The notes under the pieces: model-generated
Database searches by the model: none
What the model was told of the DNA's origin: nothing
Seen by the model: the letters and a program-made list of their open reading frames with translations, nothing else
In this document: one piece after another, positions 43,001 to 52,500 of the stretch
Numbering within the stretch: the stretch's first letter is position 1
How the letters are laid out: the number at the start of each line of letters is the position of its first letter
Source of the DNA: an uncultured Draconibacterium sp.
GTDB lineage: Bacteria > Bacteroidota > Bacteroidia > Bacteroidales > Prolixibacteraceae
DNA: 64,000 nucleotides
Reading direction: 5' to 3'
Assembly: GCF_913060805.1 (NCBI RefSeq)
Contig: NZ_CAJXTC010000002.1
Span: forward strand, 1-64,000
Translations under genes and position numbers: made by a program

Positions 43001-43161
43001 TGTGCATCGGTCATTACAATTACGGTAGGCGCTGTAAGGTCGGGAAACACGTCGATATCCATGTTTTTTGCCGTGTATATCCCAAACACCACCAGCACCA
43101 CCGAACACAAAATAATCAGGTATTTGTTGTTCAGCGAGAACTTTATAATGTTGTTAATCAT
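40054..43161 (-). CDS. Heavy-metal RND permease, CzcA-like
   Basis: A 1035-residue HME-family permease. TM4 reads MTIAIGSLVDDAIIDVENVY with several acidic residues, as in HME pumps. The three CusA copper methionines are not all kept: the LYMPSTLP equivalent is LTLSVITQP, the PLEMVET equivalent is NSAEIDVN, and the third region reads RIDHMLSGTRA. So a divalent-metal (Zn/Co/Cd/Ni) or otherwise different substrate is more likely than Cu(I). Order adaptor, permease, TolC-like. Confidence 0.9.
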   Translation of the reverse strand: MINNIIKFSLNNKYLIILCSVVLVVFGIYTAKNMDIDVFPDLTAPTVIVMTDAHGMAPEEVERLVTYPIETAVNGAMGVRRVRSSSGLGFSFVWVDFDWGTDVYKARQVVSEKLITVQEAMPENVGEPILAPQSSVMGEIFFMSLQADSTDLMTLRSIAEWDIQPVILATGGVSQVTIIGGDYKQYQVLADPLKMNFYGVSINELANACREMSQNSTGKIVREHGNEYVVRGVARTSNPEELGNTFVKTVNGKPIRVNDVAEVKIGSAVKMGYASHNAKKSIIISVSKQPKTNTLDVTENIEQKLEAMKATLPPDVTINTKIFRQADFIETSVNNVQRALLEGAVLVIVILFLFLGSFRTTVISLLAIPISLLGSVIVLNIFGLNINTMSLGGMTIAIGSLVDDAIIDVENVYKRLRQNFQLPKGERQSAFAVVYEASKEIRASILNATLIIIVAFMPLFFLSGMEGRMLKPLGIAYIVSLFMSLIVAMTLTPLLSKMMLSSDNYLLRKSKESWLARNLTVGYERSLIWVLNHKKVVVFPILGLFVVSLFIFSGFGRSFLPEFNEGALTLSVITQPGTSLHESDKLGELVETEMLSIPEVNSTARRTGRGELDTHSQSTNSAEIDVNFTLNDRELETFLHDVRSKLSGIPGIAFTVGQPLGHRIDHMLSGTRANIAIKLFGSDLNRMFQMGNEIKSHIVDIDGLVDVNVEQQVEIPQIQIRPNRDMLAFYGISIHEFNEFVDIALGGEKMADIYEGQQTYDLLLRYKTDYTDQLEGIKNALIDTYDGKKVPISEVAEVVSASGPNSISRENVKRKLVVSANVAGRDLHSVVEEIKQSVNENIDLPEGYRVEYGGQFESEEKASRMLLLTSIAALFVIFLLLFQEFKNFKLAGIILLNLPLALIGGIFAIMLTSGMLSIPAIIGFITLFGIATRNGILLVSRYQSLEQQGEKLYDTLVHGSKDRLLPILMTALTAALALIPLAANGDLPGNEIQSPMAQVILGGLLTSTILNIYVVPIVYYALSKNGNSKKKDNVH

Positions 43162-43173
43162 AGTGTCTGTCTT

Positions 43174-44721
43174 TTAGTGAACATGCCCGGCATGCGGATC
43201 CAGAGCTCCGGTTGATTTTGCCAGTTTTACCTGCATTGCACCTTGTGTTACAATTCGCTCATCGGCGCTTAATCCAGAAACCACTTCGGTTTGTAAACCA
43301 TCCGTTCCGCCAATTTTTACCTCGCGTTTTTCGAACATTTCGGGTGTTGCCTGCACAAAAACATAGTAAATGCCTTGTTCTTCCAGCAACGCACTGTTCG
43401 GAACTGTAATCGCTTGTGAATTCGTCATTGTTTTTAGAAATACTTCAACAAAAGTTCCCGGAGCAAAACCTGCATGATTTGCTATTTCAAGACTCACCGG
43501 AAACAGGTACGAATCATCACTTGCCGACTTACCATACGAAAGAATTTTGCCATTCAGCTCTTCCAACGTAAAAGTTTTATTGTCGTGCATGGTTGTGATG
43601 TTTGCCGTATTTATCGATGGCAAATACGAAAGATATTTCTGTTGTACCTGCGCGGTAAGCAGCAGTTTGTTGTTTTGCGTGATGCTCACCAAAGGTTGGC
43701 CGGCAGCCACATATTGCCCGTTGCTGACAAAGATCTGTTTTACAAAACCACTCATTTTACTTTTCACCATTTGACCGGATTCATTGAAGTTCTTCGATAG
43801 ATTTTCGTAAACGGCTTTACTGGTTTCGTAGGTATTCTTTGCATTCAACAATTCCTGTTCCGACACCAGAAGATCTTTTACCAGTTCTGATTTTCGCTCA
43901 AAATTCGCTTTACTGGTTTCGAAATTGCTTTTGGCTTCTGCCAGTTGAACGGCAAAGTTGTTCTCCGCCATTTCGCTGGAAGAAATCGTAAACAGTTTTT
44001 CGCCGTTGGCTACTTGTTTTCCTTCAACCAAATTGTTGTTCGAGAAGATTACCAATCCCGAAGCTTTTGCCGCAATAATCTCTTCTTCGCCACGTGCAGG
44101 TTCAATTTTTGCCACTGTTTTAATTGCCGGCCCAAATTCCTGTTGCTGTGGTAAAGCAGTGGCAAAATCAATTTTCCACGACTGTGCTTTTGTAAAAACA
44201 GTAGCGTTTACTGCAGATGGTTCATCTCCGTGATCGTGATGTGCTTCCAGTTCTTCATCACTGGCAAAAACGTCTACATCGTCGATGGCTATTTCATAAT
44301 GATTGCCTCCGGTTTCAATCACAAAATGTAAACTTCCTTCGCCTGTTGTACCCGGTTCCAATTCAAAACTGTAGATTCCTTTTTTAACAGGCTCATCCAG
44401 TGTTTTGCTAATGGTTTTTCCGTTTACAATAAGTTTGGCCGTAATTTTCGCCGATTCATCGAGCGGCTTAAAATCCTCAAGCGATGTGAAATGTGCCAGT
44501 ACATCAGCGTGCTCGCCGCTTACCATTCCGTCGGCTTCGGCAAACAATTCAAAATCGCTGCTGTACGCGGTGTACTGTATTTTCTCGTGTTCGTGTTCAC
44601 TTTCGGTCGCTTCAGCTTCATGTTCGTGATCATGTTCAGCTTCGCTATTATGGGTTGAGTTTTGATGGCATGAAAACAACAGAAAAGCTATTGTGGCCAC
44701 CCATAAATATTTCAATTTCAT
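43174..44721 (-). CDS. RND periplasmic adaptor lipoprotein (CzcB/CusB-like), His-rich
   Basis: A 515-residue lipoprotein (lipobox LLFSC, acyl-Cys about residue 18). The first 50 mature residues are His/Glu-rich (AEHDHEHEAEATESEHEHEK), a likely metal-binding region. An additional N-terminal beta domain (about 50-150) precedes the lipoyl/coiled-coil/beta-barrel adaptor core (AAKASGLVIFSNNNLVEGKQ .. GFVKQIFVSNGQYVAAGQPL). The extreme C-terminus is HAGHVH. It is the first gene of the CzcA-like operon and probably hands metal to the pump. Confidence 0.92.
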   Translation of the reverse strand: MKLKYLWVATIAFLLFSCHQNSTHNSEAEHDHEHEAEATESEHEHEKIQYTAYSSDFELFAEADGMVSGEHADVLAHFTSLEDFKPLDESAKITAKLIVNGKTISKTLDEPVKKGIYSFELEPGTTGEGSLHFVIETGGNHYEIAIDDVDVFASDEELEAHHDHGDEPSAVNATVFTKAQSWKIDFATALPQQQEFGPAIKTVAKIEPARGEEEIIAAKASGLVIFSNNNLVEGKQVANGEKLFTISSSEMAENNFAVQLAEAKSNFETSKANFERKSELVKDLLVSEQELLNAKNTYETSKAVYENLSKNFNESGQMVKSKMSGFVKQIFVSNGQYVAAGQPLVSITQNNKLLLTAQVQQKYLSYLPSINTANITTMHDNKTFTLEELNGKILSYGKSASDDSYLFPVSLEIANHAGFAPGTFVEVFLKTMTNSQAITVPNSALLEEQGIYYVFVQATPEMFEKREVKIGGTDGLQTEVVSGLSADERIVTQGAMQVKLAKSTGALDPHAGHVH

Positions 44722-44827
44722 CTTATTAAAATTATTTGTTTTCTATGGAATAAGATGGAACTCGTCCAGATTTTTCGGGACTCGTTTCATTATTAATGCT
44801 ATTTAATTTTCCAAATAATAATTGGAT

Positions 44828-44842
44828 TTCGATTCAATCGAA
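44828..44842. promoter_or_regulatory. 15-bp palindrome upstream of the CzcA-like operon
   Basis: TTCGATT-C-AATCGAA is a perfect 7-1-7 palindrome, about 107 nt upstream of the adaptor start and 26 nt from the end of the preceding gene. It could be an operator for the metal-efflux operon or the stem of a terminator; a T-run is lacking. Confidence 0.4.
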
Positions 44843-44867
44843 TCTGAAAAGTGTTGGGGCGGGAAAA

Positions 44868-45305
44868 TTAAACTACAGGAGGTGCGCGAAGCCCTTTTGT
44901 GGAAGTGTAAATGTTTGTGGGTAGGGGAATGGTTCCGTCGATGTGATACTGCCAGTTGCTTTCGGTTATCTTTAAATCGGCATTAAACAAGCCGGTAATT
45001 AGCAACGAGCAGTAGGAGTCTTGCAGCGTGGTAATAATTAGTGGCTGGTCGGCTCTGATTTGCTTTCCCGGAAGTACCAGCAGGTTGTGAAGTGCGCAGT
45101 CGGTCGATTCACTTTCAGAGTGGTCGTGCGTACAACTTGCCGTTTGAGCTGATGTCTCGTGATGGTGATAAAAACACTGACATTCGGATGTTTCGATAAC
45201 TGCCTGCCCGTTGTGCAAATGATGCGGAATAAACGCATGCGACAGTATGATTGCTCCTGCAAGAATCAGTAAAAAACTTCCGATATGATTTATAGTTTTC
45301 TTCAA
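44868..45305 (-). CDS. His/Cys-rich exported small protein
   Basis: A 145-residue protein with an N-terminal hydrophobic segment (GSFLLILAGAIILSHAF) and a short mature region dense in metal ligands: HHLHNGQ, ECQCFYHHHET, SCTHDHSE, DCALHNLL. It resembles small DUF6769-like proteins of Bacteroidota metal-efflux loci, but I am not certain of the family. It likely binds Cu, Zn or Ni in the periplasm. It precedes the CzcA-like operon on the same strand. Confidence 0.7.
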   Translation of the reverse strand: MKKTINHIGSFLLILAGAIILSHAFIPHHLHNGQAVIETSECQCFYHHHETSAQTASCTHDHSESESTDCALHNLLVLPGKQIRADQPLIITTLQDSYCSLLITGLFNADLKITESNWQYHIDGTIPLPTNIYTSTKGLRAPPVV

Positions 45306-45390
45306 GCTCTAATCGTTCAGTTCTCTTCCGAGGAAAGCAAAAATAATAAAAAGTTGCAGAATGGGGGCTTTTGTTCAACTTTTGCAAAAA

Positions 45391-45780
45391 TTACAGTTGC
45401 CTGATAACTTTTGTAAGTTTATCTTTTATTTCATGAGCAATTGGTTCTATAGCAGCATTGTTAACCGCCATCATCGAGGCAACCGGGTCGATAGCAGATA
45501 CATTGATCTTGTTGGAATGCGATGATTCCTGCACTACAACATTACAAGGAAGCATTAAGCCAATGTGTTCTTCGGCTTTCAGTACCTCAAAAGCTTTTGG
45601 TGGATTACAGGCGCCAAGTATTTTGTATTTTTTGAAATCAACATCCAGTTTTTCTTTTAGTTTTTCGTGGATATCAATTTCTGATAATACTCCAAATCCC
45701 TCTTTTTTAAGTTCTTCTTTTACCTTTTCTACTGCTGAATCAAAGTCCGTTTCAATGGTTGTTTCAATATAGTACTTCAT
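45391..45780 (-). CDS. DUF302 domain protein
   Basis: A 129-residue protein fully covered by DUF302: ETDFDSAVEKVKEELKKEGF at the N-terminus, then YKILGACNPPKAFEVLKAEE with the conserved NP, and LMLPCNVVVQES. The fold is known from structures, but no activity is established. DUF302 genes often accompany metal or redox stress genes, as here. No signal peptide, so cytoplasmic. Confidence 0.9.
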   Translation of the reverse strand: MKYYIETTIETDFDSAVEKVKEELKKEGFGVLSEIDIHEKLKEKLDVDFKKYKILGACNPPKAFEVLKAEEHIGLMLPCNVVVQESSHSNKINVSAIDPVASMMAVNNAAIEPIAHEIKDKLTKVIRQL

Positions 45781-45934
45781 AATAATAAATCTTAAAGTGT
45801 TGCTTAATAGGCTTATAAAACCATGCCATTTTTAACAGGTTTGCTAAGCGTATTGTTTACGAGGCATGTCGCTAAATAGTTGACATTTGTTTGTAGAAAT
45901 TCTACTACAACCTGTGAAGTCAGACCACAAAAAA

Positions 45935-45960
45935 AGGGTTTCACAAACTTATGAAACCCT
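45935..45960 (-). terminator. Terminator of the CusA-like operon
   Basis: 9-bp stem AGGGTTTCA / TGAAACCCT followed on the minus strand by seven T. It is 23 nt downstream of the periplasmic HMA gene. Confidence 0.85.
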
Positions 45961-45982
45961 CGCTTTTTAGTTCAATAAAAAA

Positions 45983-46357
45983 TTAATGCATATGTCCTTC
46001 GTGTCCTTCTTCCATTTTGGATTCTGCAGTGCGGTCGTATTTACAACAGCCTGGAAGTTTGTCGTAAACTTCGTCTTTGGCTTTGTGCATATCGGTGTCG
46101 TGCCCAACAGCTGCAACAGACATGTGTACTTTGTGAATGTCGGTTTTTGCATCGTCGAAAGTAACTTCCAGCATTTTGGTTTCTTTGTCCCAGTCTGCTT
46201 TCGAAACACCATCAACTGCTTTAACAGCTTTTTCGATGCGGTTTTCGCACATTCCACAGTTTCCGTACACTTTAATTTTCTCCGTTTTATTTCCTGCAAA
46301 AACGGTAAATGCACCCATCATAAATAGGGCTACTAAACTTAAAACTTTTGTTTTCAT
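45983..46357 (-). CDS. Periplasmic HMA-domain metal-binding protein
   Basis: A 124-residue protein with a signal peptide (SLVALFMMGAFTVFA, cleaved near residue 21) and an HMA domain. The metal motif is GNCGMCENRIEKAV (CxxC), followed by the VDGVSKADWDKETKMLEVTF fold. A second Cys pair (PGCCKY) and a His-rich C-terminus (EGHEGHMH) add ligands. It likely captures Cu(I)/Ag(I) in the periplasm for the adjacent CusA-like pump. Last gene of that operon, 33 nt behind the adaptor. Confidence 0.9.
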   Translation of the reverse strand: MKTKVLSLVALFMMGAFTVFAGNKTEKIKVYGNCGMCENRIEKAVKAVDGVSKADWDKETKMLEVTFDDAKTDIHKVHMSVAAVGHDTDMHKAKDEVYDKLPGCCKYDRTAESKMEEGHEGHMH

Positions 46358-46390
46358 CGTATTAAATTTTAATGGTTAATAAATTGAATT

Positions 46391-48145
46391 TCATTTTATC
46401 GTGTCTTGGGTTTCCCCGCAACTCAGCATCATATCTCCGAAATAGGGATTTCGGATCTCTTTTGTCTCGCTTAACCAGAAAGCTCCCTGGTCGTTGTTGG
46501 CCATGGGGCAGAACTGGTAATAAGCTGTTTCGTTATCCAGCCCGAACATCTTCAGGCTTTGGTAGAACACCGGGTTAAATGTGGCGTATTCTAATCTTTG
46601 CTCATCGATGTTGGTGCTGTTGCCAATTTTTTGTAACGATGGTTTTAGAATATTTAGCTGATCCATCCACGCCATGTGTGTATCGCCTTTTAGTAATTCC
46701 ATTTGAACGTTTGCAAGAGCTGCAGATGTGTTCTTTGCTTCCGCACTTACTTTGGCTGCATCTGTTGCGATAAAAGCCTCGTTCATTTTCAGGTAAGCTT
46801 CGTAAAATGCGGTAAGCTGTTTTACAAATGTTGGATCAACTTCCTTTGGAGTAGTAGTGAGGGTTTTACTTTGAGTGAAGCCCTCACTCTTTTCTGAAGC
46901 TGGGCTCATCATGCTCGGTTTGCCGGCAAGCTGTGCTGCCGCATCAATACTAAAAGTGCCGTTTACCGCAATTTCTTCGCCTTTTTGAAGACCATTTTCA
47001 ATAACGTAACTTTCGCCAAGGGCCGGGCCAAGATCCACCTCGCGCATGTTAAAATATACACCCTGTTCGGTTTCTGATTTCACGTACACTACCGAACGTT
47101 CGCCGGTCCACATAACAGCGGTTTTAGGCACCACAACTGCATCGGTTTGTGGCAGTTTTGCCTCCACTTTTCCCGATACAAACATTTCTGGTTTCAGCTT
47201 TAATCCTTTGTTGGATTGAACAACCCGCGCCTTGGCAACTCTTGTTTTCGGATTGATAACCGGATCGAGGTATTCGATCGTTCCTTCAAATGTTTCGCCG
47301 GGTAACGACTCAATGTTATAAGTCACCTTATCGCCTTTTTTAATCCATGGCAAGTCCGATTCATACACATCGAAAAGCACCCAGATTCTTGATAGATCAG
47401 CAATCTCGTATATCGTTTGCCCTCTGCGCACATAATCGCCGGTATTCACCTTTTTCTGCGTTACATAACCCGAAACTTCAGCCCTTACATCGAATGTCTG
47501 CTGCGCTGTTCCTGACGCTAAAACCTGGTTGATCTGTTCGTCGGTGAGTTTCCAGTTTTTTAGTTTTTCTTTGGCAGCTGCGAAAAGCTGTGGTTGCGAT
47601 TCTTTAATCTTTTGTGCTTCAAACAACTCTTCCTGAGCGGTTACCAAATCGGGCGAATAAACCGAAGCGATCACCTGTCCTTTTTTCACATAGTCGCCGG
47701 TAAAATTCACCAACAAATCTTCGATCCTGCCGGGAATATGCGACGATTGTGAAAAAATCAGCCGTTCATCTTCCTGAACTTTTCCATCGAGCCGTACCAC
47801 TTTTAGCGGTTCTGCAGCGCCAACAATGGCTGTTTGAATATTGGCTAACTGCATTGCTGTGGCCGACATACTCACTGCATTCAGATCAATTTTACCATTC
47901 TGTTCTTCTTCCAGCGGAATTAAATCCATTCCGCAAATGGGGCAGTCGCCGGGTTCGTGCTGTCGAATCTGCGGGTGCATCGAGCAGGTCCAGATTGTTT
48001 CTCCGGCCGCTTCTTCGGCACTGTGTTCATGCTGGTGTTCTTCGGTAACTTTTGCCTCTGAGCCTCCAAATATCAACCATCCCAGCAACAAGCCAATTGC
48101 CAGTGTTGACAGCACTATTAGTATTGTTTTTCTGTTCGTATTCAT
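46391..48145 (-). CDS. RND adaptor with HMBD and DUF3347 domains (CusB-like)
   Basis: A 584-residue protein with an N-terminal membrane anchor, a heavy-metal-binding domain (WTCSMHPQIRQHEPGDCPIC then GMDL, about residues 52-75), the lipoyl/coiled-coil/barrel adaptor core (about 100-400) and a C-terminal DUF3347 domain (about 435-580) with CPMANNDQGAFWLS and IRNPYFGDMMLSCG. The Cys/Met/His content of both end domains fits copper binding. It ends the tripartite set permease, TolC-like, adaptor, and starts 2 nt after the TolC-like stop. Confidence 0.93.
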   Translation of the reverse strand: MNTNRKTILIVLSTLAIGLLLGWLIFGGSEAKVTEEHQHEHSAEEAAGETIWTCSMHPQIRQHEPGDCPICGMDLIPLEEEQNGKIDLNAVSMSATAMQLANIQTAIVGAAEPLKVVRLDGKVQEDERLIFSQSSHIPGRIEDLLVNFTGDYVKKGQVIASVYSPDLVTAQEELFEAQKIKESQPQLFAAAKEKLKNWKLTDEQINQVLASGTAQQTFDVRAEVSGYVTQKKVNTGDYVRRGQTIYEIADLSRIWVLFDVYESDLPWIKKGDKVTYNIESLPGETFEGTIEYLDPVINPKTRVAKARVVQSNKGLKLKPEMFVSGKVEAKLPQTDAVVVPKTAVMWTGERSVVYVKSETEQGVYFNMREVDLGPALGESYVIENGLQKGEEIAVNGTFSIDAAAQLAGKPSMMSPASEKSEGFTQSKTLTTTPKEVDPTFVKQLTAFYEAYLKMNEAFIATDAAKVSAEAKNTSAALANVQMELLKGDTHMAWMDQLNILKPSLQKIGNSTNIDEQRLEYATFNPVFYQSLKMFGLDNETAYYQFCPMANNDQGAFWLSETKEIRNPYFGDMMLSCGETQDTIK

Positions 48146-48147
48146 CG

Positions 48148-49401
48148 TTAATATGTTTTTGCCGTGATGTAATTTAGTTTTGCCAAAGCGGTTTGATATT
48201 GCGTTTCTGCCATGGCCTTCATTTTTTCGTATTTAAGCAGTTGCTGCTGCATACGAAGTACCTCTTCGAAATCTTTTCCCGAATTTCCATAGGCGCTAAA
48301 CAACAAGTTCAGCGTTTGATTGGATTCAAGAATTTGCTCGTCATACAAATCGATTAAATCTTTTTGCTGTTGAATTTGAAACCAAATAGATTCATATCCT
48401 GAGGTAAGCGAATTGATGGTTTCCTCTTTTTGGTAGGAATATTTTTCCTGCATCAGTTGCGCCTCTTTTTCGGCTGCCCGGTATTTTTTTCTGAAAATTG
48501 GAATGCTAACCGAAACCATAGGCATGAATATGTTCTTCCCGTTGTCTTCCACTTCCATATCCGTGCGTTTTCCAACGATTGCATAATCAAGCCCAACACC
48601 CATTTTCGGTAAGCCTTGTCTTTGCGCAGCCAGCTCACTTTTTTCACTGGCTTGTTGTTTCAGATCGATTGCGTCGAGCATCGGATTGTTGGTCAGCAAA
48701 GAATCTCTCCTGAAATTTTCAGGCAACGATTCTACTACTAATGAATCCTGAACAAGTACAGCTTCATTCTCTTCTCTGTTGAGCAAGTTGTTGAAGGTAA
48801 CCAGCAATGGCTTTTCCTTTTTAGTCAGAATACTAAGATTGGTTTGTGCATCTTTCAGCATAATATCAACCCGCAAAACATCGGTCATTGGCGAAACACC
48901 GTTTTTGAATTTGGAGTTGGCAATGGTTTTATACGATTGTAGGATTTCGATATTTTCCTGCTCAATTGCTTTTAGCCGGTTCAACTCAATTAACGGATAA
49001 TACGCCTCCGAAACGCTGTAATAAAGTCGGTTGCGTGCATCAAGAAATGCCTGGTATTTGGCATCGGCCATTAACGAAGCAGCATCAGACTGAGCTTCCA
49101 AAGTTCCAAACCACGGGAACATCTGGCTCAACGAAAACTTGGCGCGTTGCGGTCCCACACGTGTTTCTACAGGCGAAATAAAATAACCGAAAGAAAACGT
49201 AGGATCGGGCAAGGAACTTACCTGCGGTACTTTTTGCAGCGCAGCCTCAAAGTCTTTGTATTGAGCTTGCAGTCCCGGATTATTTTCGGCAGCGATTTGG
49301 AAATAATCTTCCAGCGTTTGAGCGTTTGCCGCGAAGGACAACGTCAATAATAAGATCACAGCAGTAGAATGGAGAAAATTACTTATTCTAAACTTGAACA
49401 C
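48148..49401 (-). CDS. TolC-family outer-membrane protein (CusC-like)
   Basis: A 417-residue outer-membrane efflux protein with two OEP domains (TLEDYFQIAAENNPGLQAQY; LFSAYGNSGKDFEEVLRMQQ). I place the start at a GTG (49401) that directly opens a signal peptide (FKFRISNFLHSTAVILLLTL). An in-frame ATG at 49512 gives 454 residues but prefixes 37 polar residues encoded by an intergenic repeat, which would bury the signal. The alternative start is possible. It lies between the CusA-like permease and the adaptor. Confidence 0.85.
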   Translation of the reverse strand: MFKFRISNFLHSTAVILLLTLSFAANAQTLEDYFQIAAENNPGLQAQYKDFEAALQKVPQVSSLPDPTFSFGYFISPVETRVGPQRAKFSLSQMFPWFGTLEAQSDAASLMADAKYQAFLDARNRLYYSVSEAYYPLIELNRLKAIEQENIEILQSYKTIANSKFKNGVSPMTDVLRVDIMLKDAQTNLSILTKKEKPLLVTFNNLLNREENEAVLVQDSLVVESLPENFRRDSLLTNNPMLDAIDLKQQASEKSELAAQRQGLPKMGVGLDYAIVGKRTDMEVEDNGKNIFMPMVSVSIPIFRKKYRAAEKEAQLMQEKYSYQKEETINSLTSGYESIWFQIQQQKDLIDLYDEQILESNQTLNLLFSAYGNSGKDFEEVLRMQQQLLKYEKMKAMAETQYQTALAKLNYITAKTY

Positions 49402-49462
49402 AGTTCTACTACGCTCACTGTGACTGTCAGACTGAGCGAAGTCGAAGTCTGAACGCTGAATC
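49402..49462. repeat. REP-like repeat at the 5' side of the CusC-like gene
   Basis: Contains CAGACTGAGCGAAGTCGAAG TCTG, a hairpin with CAGACT/AGTCTG arms, next to CTACGCTCACTGTG. Such GAGCGAAGTCGAAG repeats are frequent in Bacteroidota intergenic DNA. Here it happens to keep an open frame linking an upstream ATG with the gene. Confidence 0.55.
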
Positions 49463-49515
49463 GCTGAAGAATTTATTCGCCAATTGGTATTTATTATACT
49501 TTTTCTTCGCATGAC

Positions 49516-52500
49516 TTACTGTTTTTTAATTTTTCGTTCTTCCCTGAAGCTGTACAATACCGGCACAACAAAAATGCTGATGAGTGCCACGGCCATTCCC
49601 CCAAACGACGGGATTGCCATCGGGATCATTATATCGGAACCACGTCCGGTAGAAGTAAGTACCGGCAGCAGTGCAATCATGGTGGTTCCTACTGTCATCA
49701 GTGCCGGGCGAATTCTTCGTAAACCGGCCTCAACTACAGCAGCTCTCACTTCTTTCAGATTTTGCGGACGGTTGCGTTCGAAACTCTGATCGAGGTAAGT
49801 GGCGATCAACACGCCGTCGTCGGTAGCAATACCGAACAGCGCAATAAATCCTACCCACACCGCCACACTCAGGTTAATGGTGTGCATCTGGAAGAGATCG
49901 CGGAAATTGGTGCCAAACACCGAAAAGTCCATAAACCAGCCTTGTCCGTAAAGCCAGATCATCAGAAATCCTCCGCTGAATGCCATGGCAATTCCCGAGA
50001 AAACCATCAGAGATGTGGAGACCGATTTAAACTGGAAGTACAAAATCAGAAAAACGATGACCAGTACAATCGGTACAATGATCGACAGCCTTTTTTCAGC
50101 ACGGATTTGGTTCTCGTAGCTTCCCGAGAATTTGTAGGTAATCCCGGCCGGAACTGTCAATTCTCCCGAATCAATTTTGTCCTGTATCACTTTCTGTGCA
50201 TCGTTTACCACGGTAACTTCCGAGAACCCTTCGTTTTTATCGAAAAGCACGTAACCTACCAGGAACGTTTCTTCACTTTTAATTGCTTGTGGACCGCGCT
50301 GGTATCGGATATGTACCAATTGGCTCAGCGGAATTTGTGCTCCGGTTGGTGTTTTCATCAGGATTTTTCCCAGCGATTCCGGATCATCGCGTAATTCCCG
50401 GGGGTAACGTACTCTCACCGGAAAACGTTCGCGTCCTTCAACGGTGGACGTAATTTTCATTCCGCCAACAGCCGTTTCAATGGTTTGCTGAACATCCTCC
50501 ACATTCAAGCCGTAGCGTGATATTTTATCCCGGTCGATATCAAAAAGTAAGTAGGGTTTTCCCACGATCCGGTCGGCAAAAACAGCCTGTGCTTTAACCG
50601 AAGGAACCGTTTTCAGGATATCTTCCAGTTGAATTCCAAAATTTTCAATGGTATTCAGATCCGGTCCGTAAACTTTAATTCCCATTGGGGCGCGCATTCC
50701 GGTTTGTAACATCACCAAGCGTGTTTCGATCGGCTGCAGTTTTGGCGCCGACGTTACGCCCGGAATTTTTGTTGCGTTTACAATTTCGGTCCAGATATCG
50801 TCGGGCGATTTTATTTTATCGCGCCAGTTGCGATAGAAATTTCCCTTATCATCCGGGATCAGATCTTCCCGGGTAATTCCACGTTGCAATGCCTCTTCGT
50901 TGTTGAGTTTCTCACCGTTCGTCAATACAAAACGATCTTCTTTATCTACTTTAAATCGTACACGGTGACCTTTTTCATTCAACATGTATTCCGGTTTGTA
51001 GTTGATCACGTTTTCATACATCGAAATCGGTGCCGGGTCGAGTGCTGATTCAACACGTCCCATTTTCCCGACCGACAGATCGACCTCAGGGATGTTGGTT
51101 AGCAACATATCGAGCTGACCAACCACTTTTTGGTTGTAGGCCATACCGGAGTGGGGCATCGATGTTGGCATCAGCAAAAAGCTTCCTTCATCCAGCGACG
51201 GCATAAATTCTTTGCCAATTCCGGGGAAAGAATGTGCCAGCGTGGACCAAACTTTAGTAGTTCGTACGTTCCAACCTTCTTTGTCAAAACCTTTCGGAAC
51301 GAAGCCAAACAGGTTGTTAAAACCCATCCATGAAGTGATTCCGACAAGGATTAGGAACGATGGAATAAGTAAAAATGCCACTTTATGATCCAGACACCAG
51401 CTTAAAATGCGTTTGTAGAAATGTTCGAGAAGCAGAAAGGCTCCCAAAATTATTCCGACCAGCAGGCCGACAAAAATGAAGTTGGTTACGATCGTTCTTG
51501 AAGCGCCGAGCGGCAGCCAGTATTTAGCCAACAACCAAACAACGGCAACTACCGAAATAATGATACTGGCGTGTTTCAGAACAAGCAGACCAAATTTTTT
51601 CAAGGAAGCTACGAATGTGGAATCCTCTGTCGTAATCACCGCTTTTTCACCGTAAACCTGGTTGAGTAATCCTGAAATACCAAAGGCGATAAGGATGGCT
51701 CCGGCCCATAAATACCCGGCAACAATAGCAATAATACCTGCGGGAATAATGGCAATGTTCAGCCAGCGTACAATATTTTTCTTCTTGATTTTTGCGCCAA
51801 ATACCCAGTGCGCAAATGCCGGTAGAAATATCAGTGAGACAATTAGCGCTGCTACCAATGCAAATGTTTTGGTAAATGCTAATGGCCCAAAAAGTTTTCC
51901 TTCTGCAGCCTGCATGGTAAATACCGGAATAAAACTTACAATGGTTGTAGAAACAGCTGTTAAAATGGCCGAACTAACCTCGGCCGCACCGTCATAAACG
52001 GTTGTAATCAGTTTTTGTCCGGGTGGCGCTTCTTCAATGTGTTTTATAATGTTCTCGGAGAGGATAATACCCAAATCAACCATGGTTCCGATGGCGATGG
52101 CAATACCCGAAAGTGCCACAATGTTGGCATCAACACCAAAGTAGCGCATGGCAATAAAAACCATAAGTACCGCAATCGGCAGCAAACTCGAAATCAGGAA
52201 CGAAGCCCGCAGGTTCAGCACCATAACAATTACCACTAAAATGGCAATCAGAATTTCGAGTGACAGCGCTTCTTCCAGCGTTCCCAGCGTTTCATGAATC
52301 AACGTTGAACGATCGTAAAACGGAACGATGGTTAGCTGGCTTTCCACTCCATTGTCCAACGTCTTTTTAGGAAGACCGGGTGCGATCTCAGCAATTTTTG
52401 CTTTTACATTGTTGATTACCTCCAGCGGATTTGCACCGTAGCGGGCAACCACAACACCACCAACAACTTCGGCACCGTCTTTATCAAGTGCACCACGTCG

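Noticed and set aside
49762-50394. 210-codon open frame opposite the CusA-like gene
   Set aside because: Antisense to a conserved permease; no motifs.
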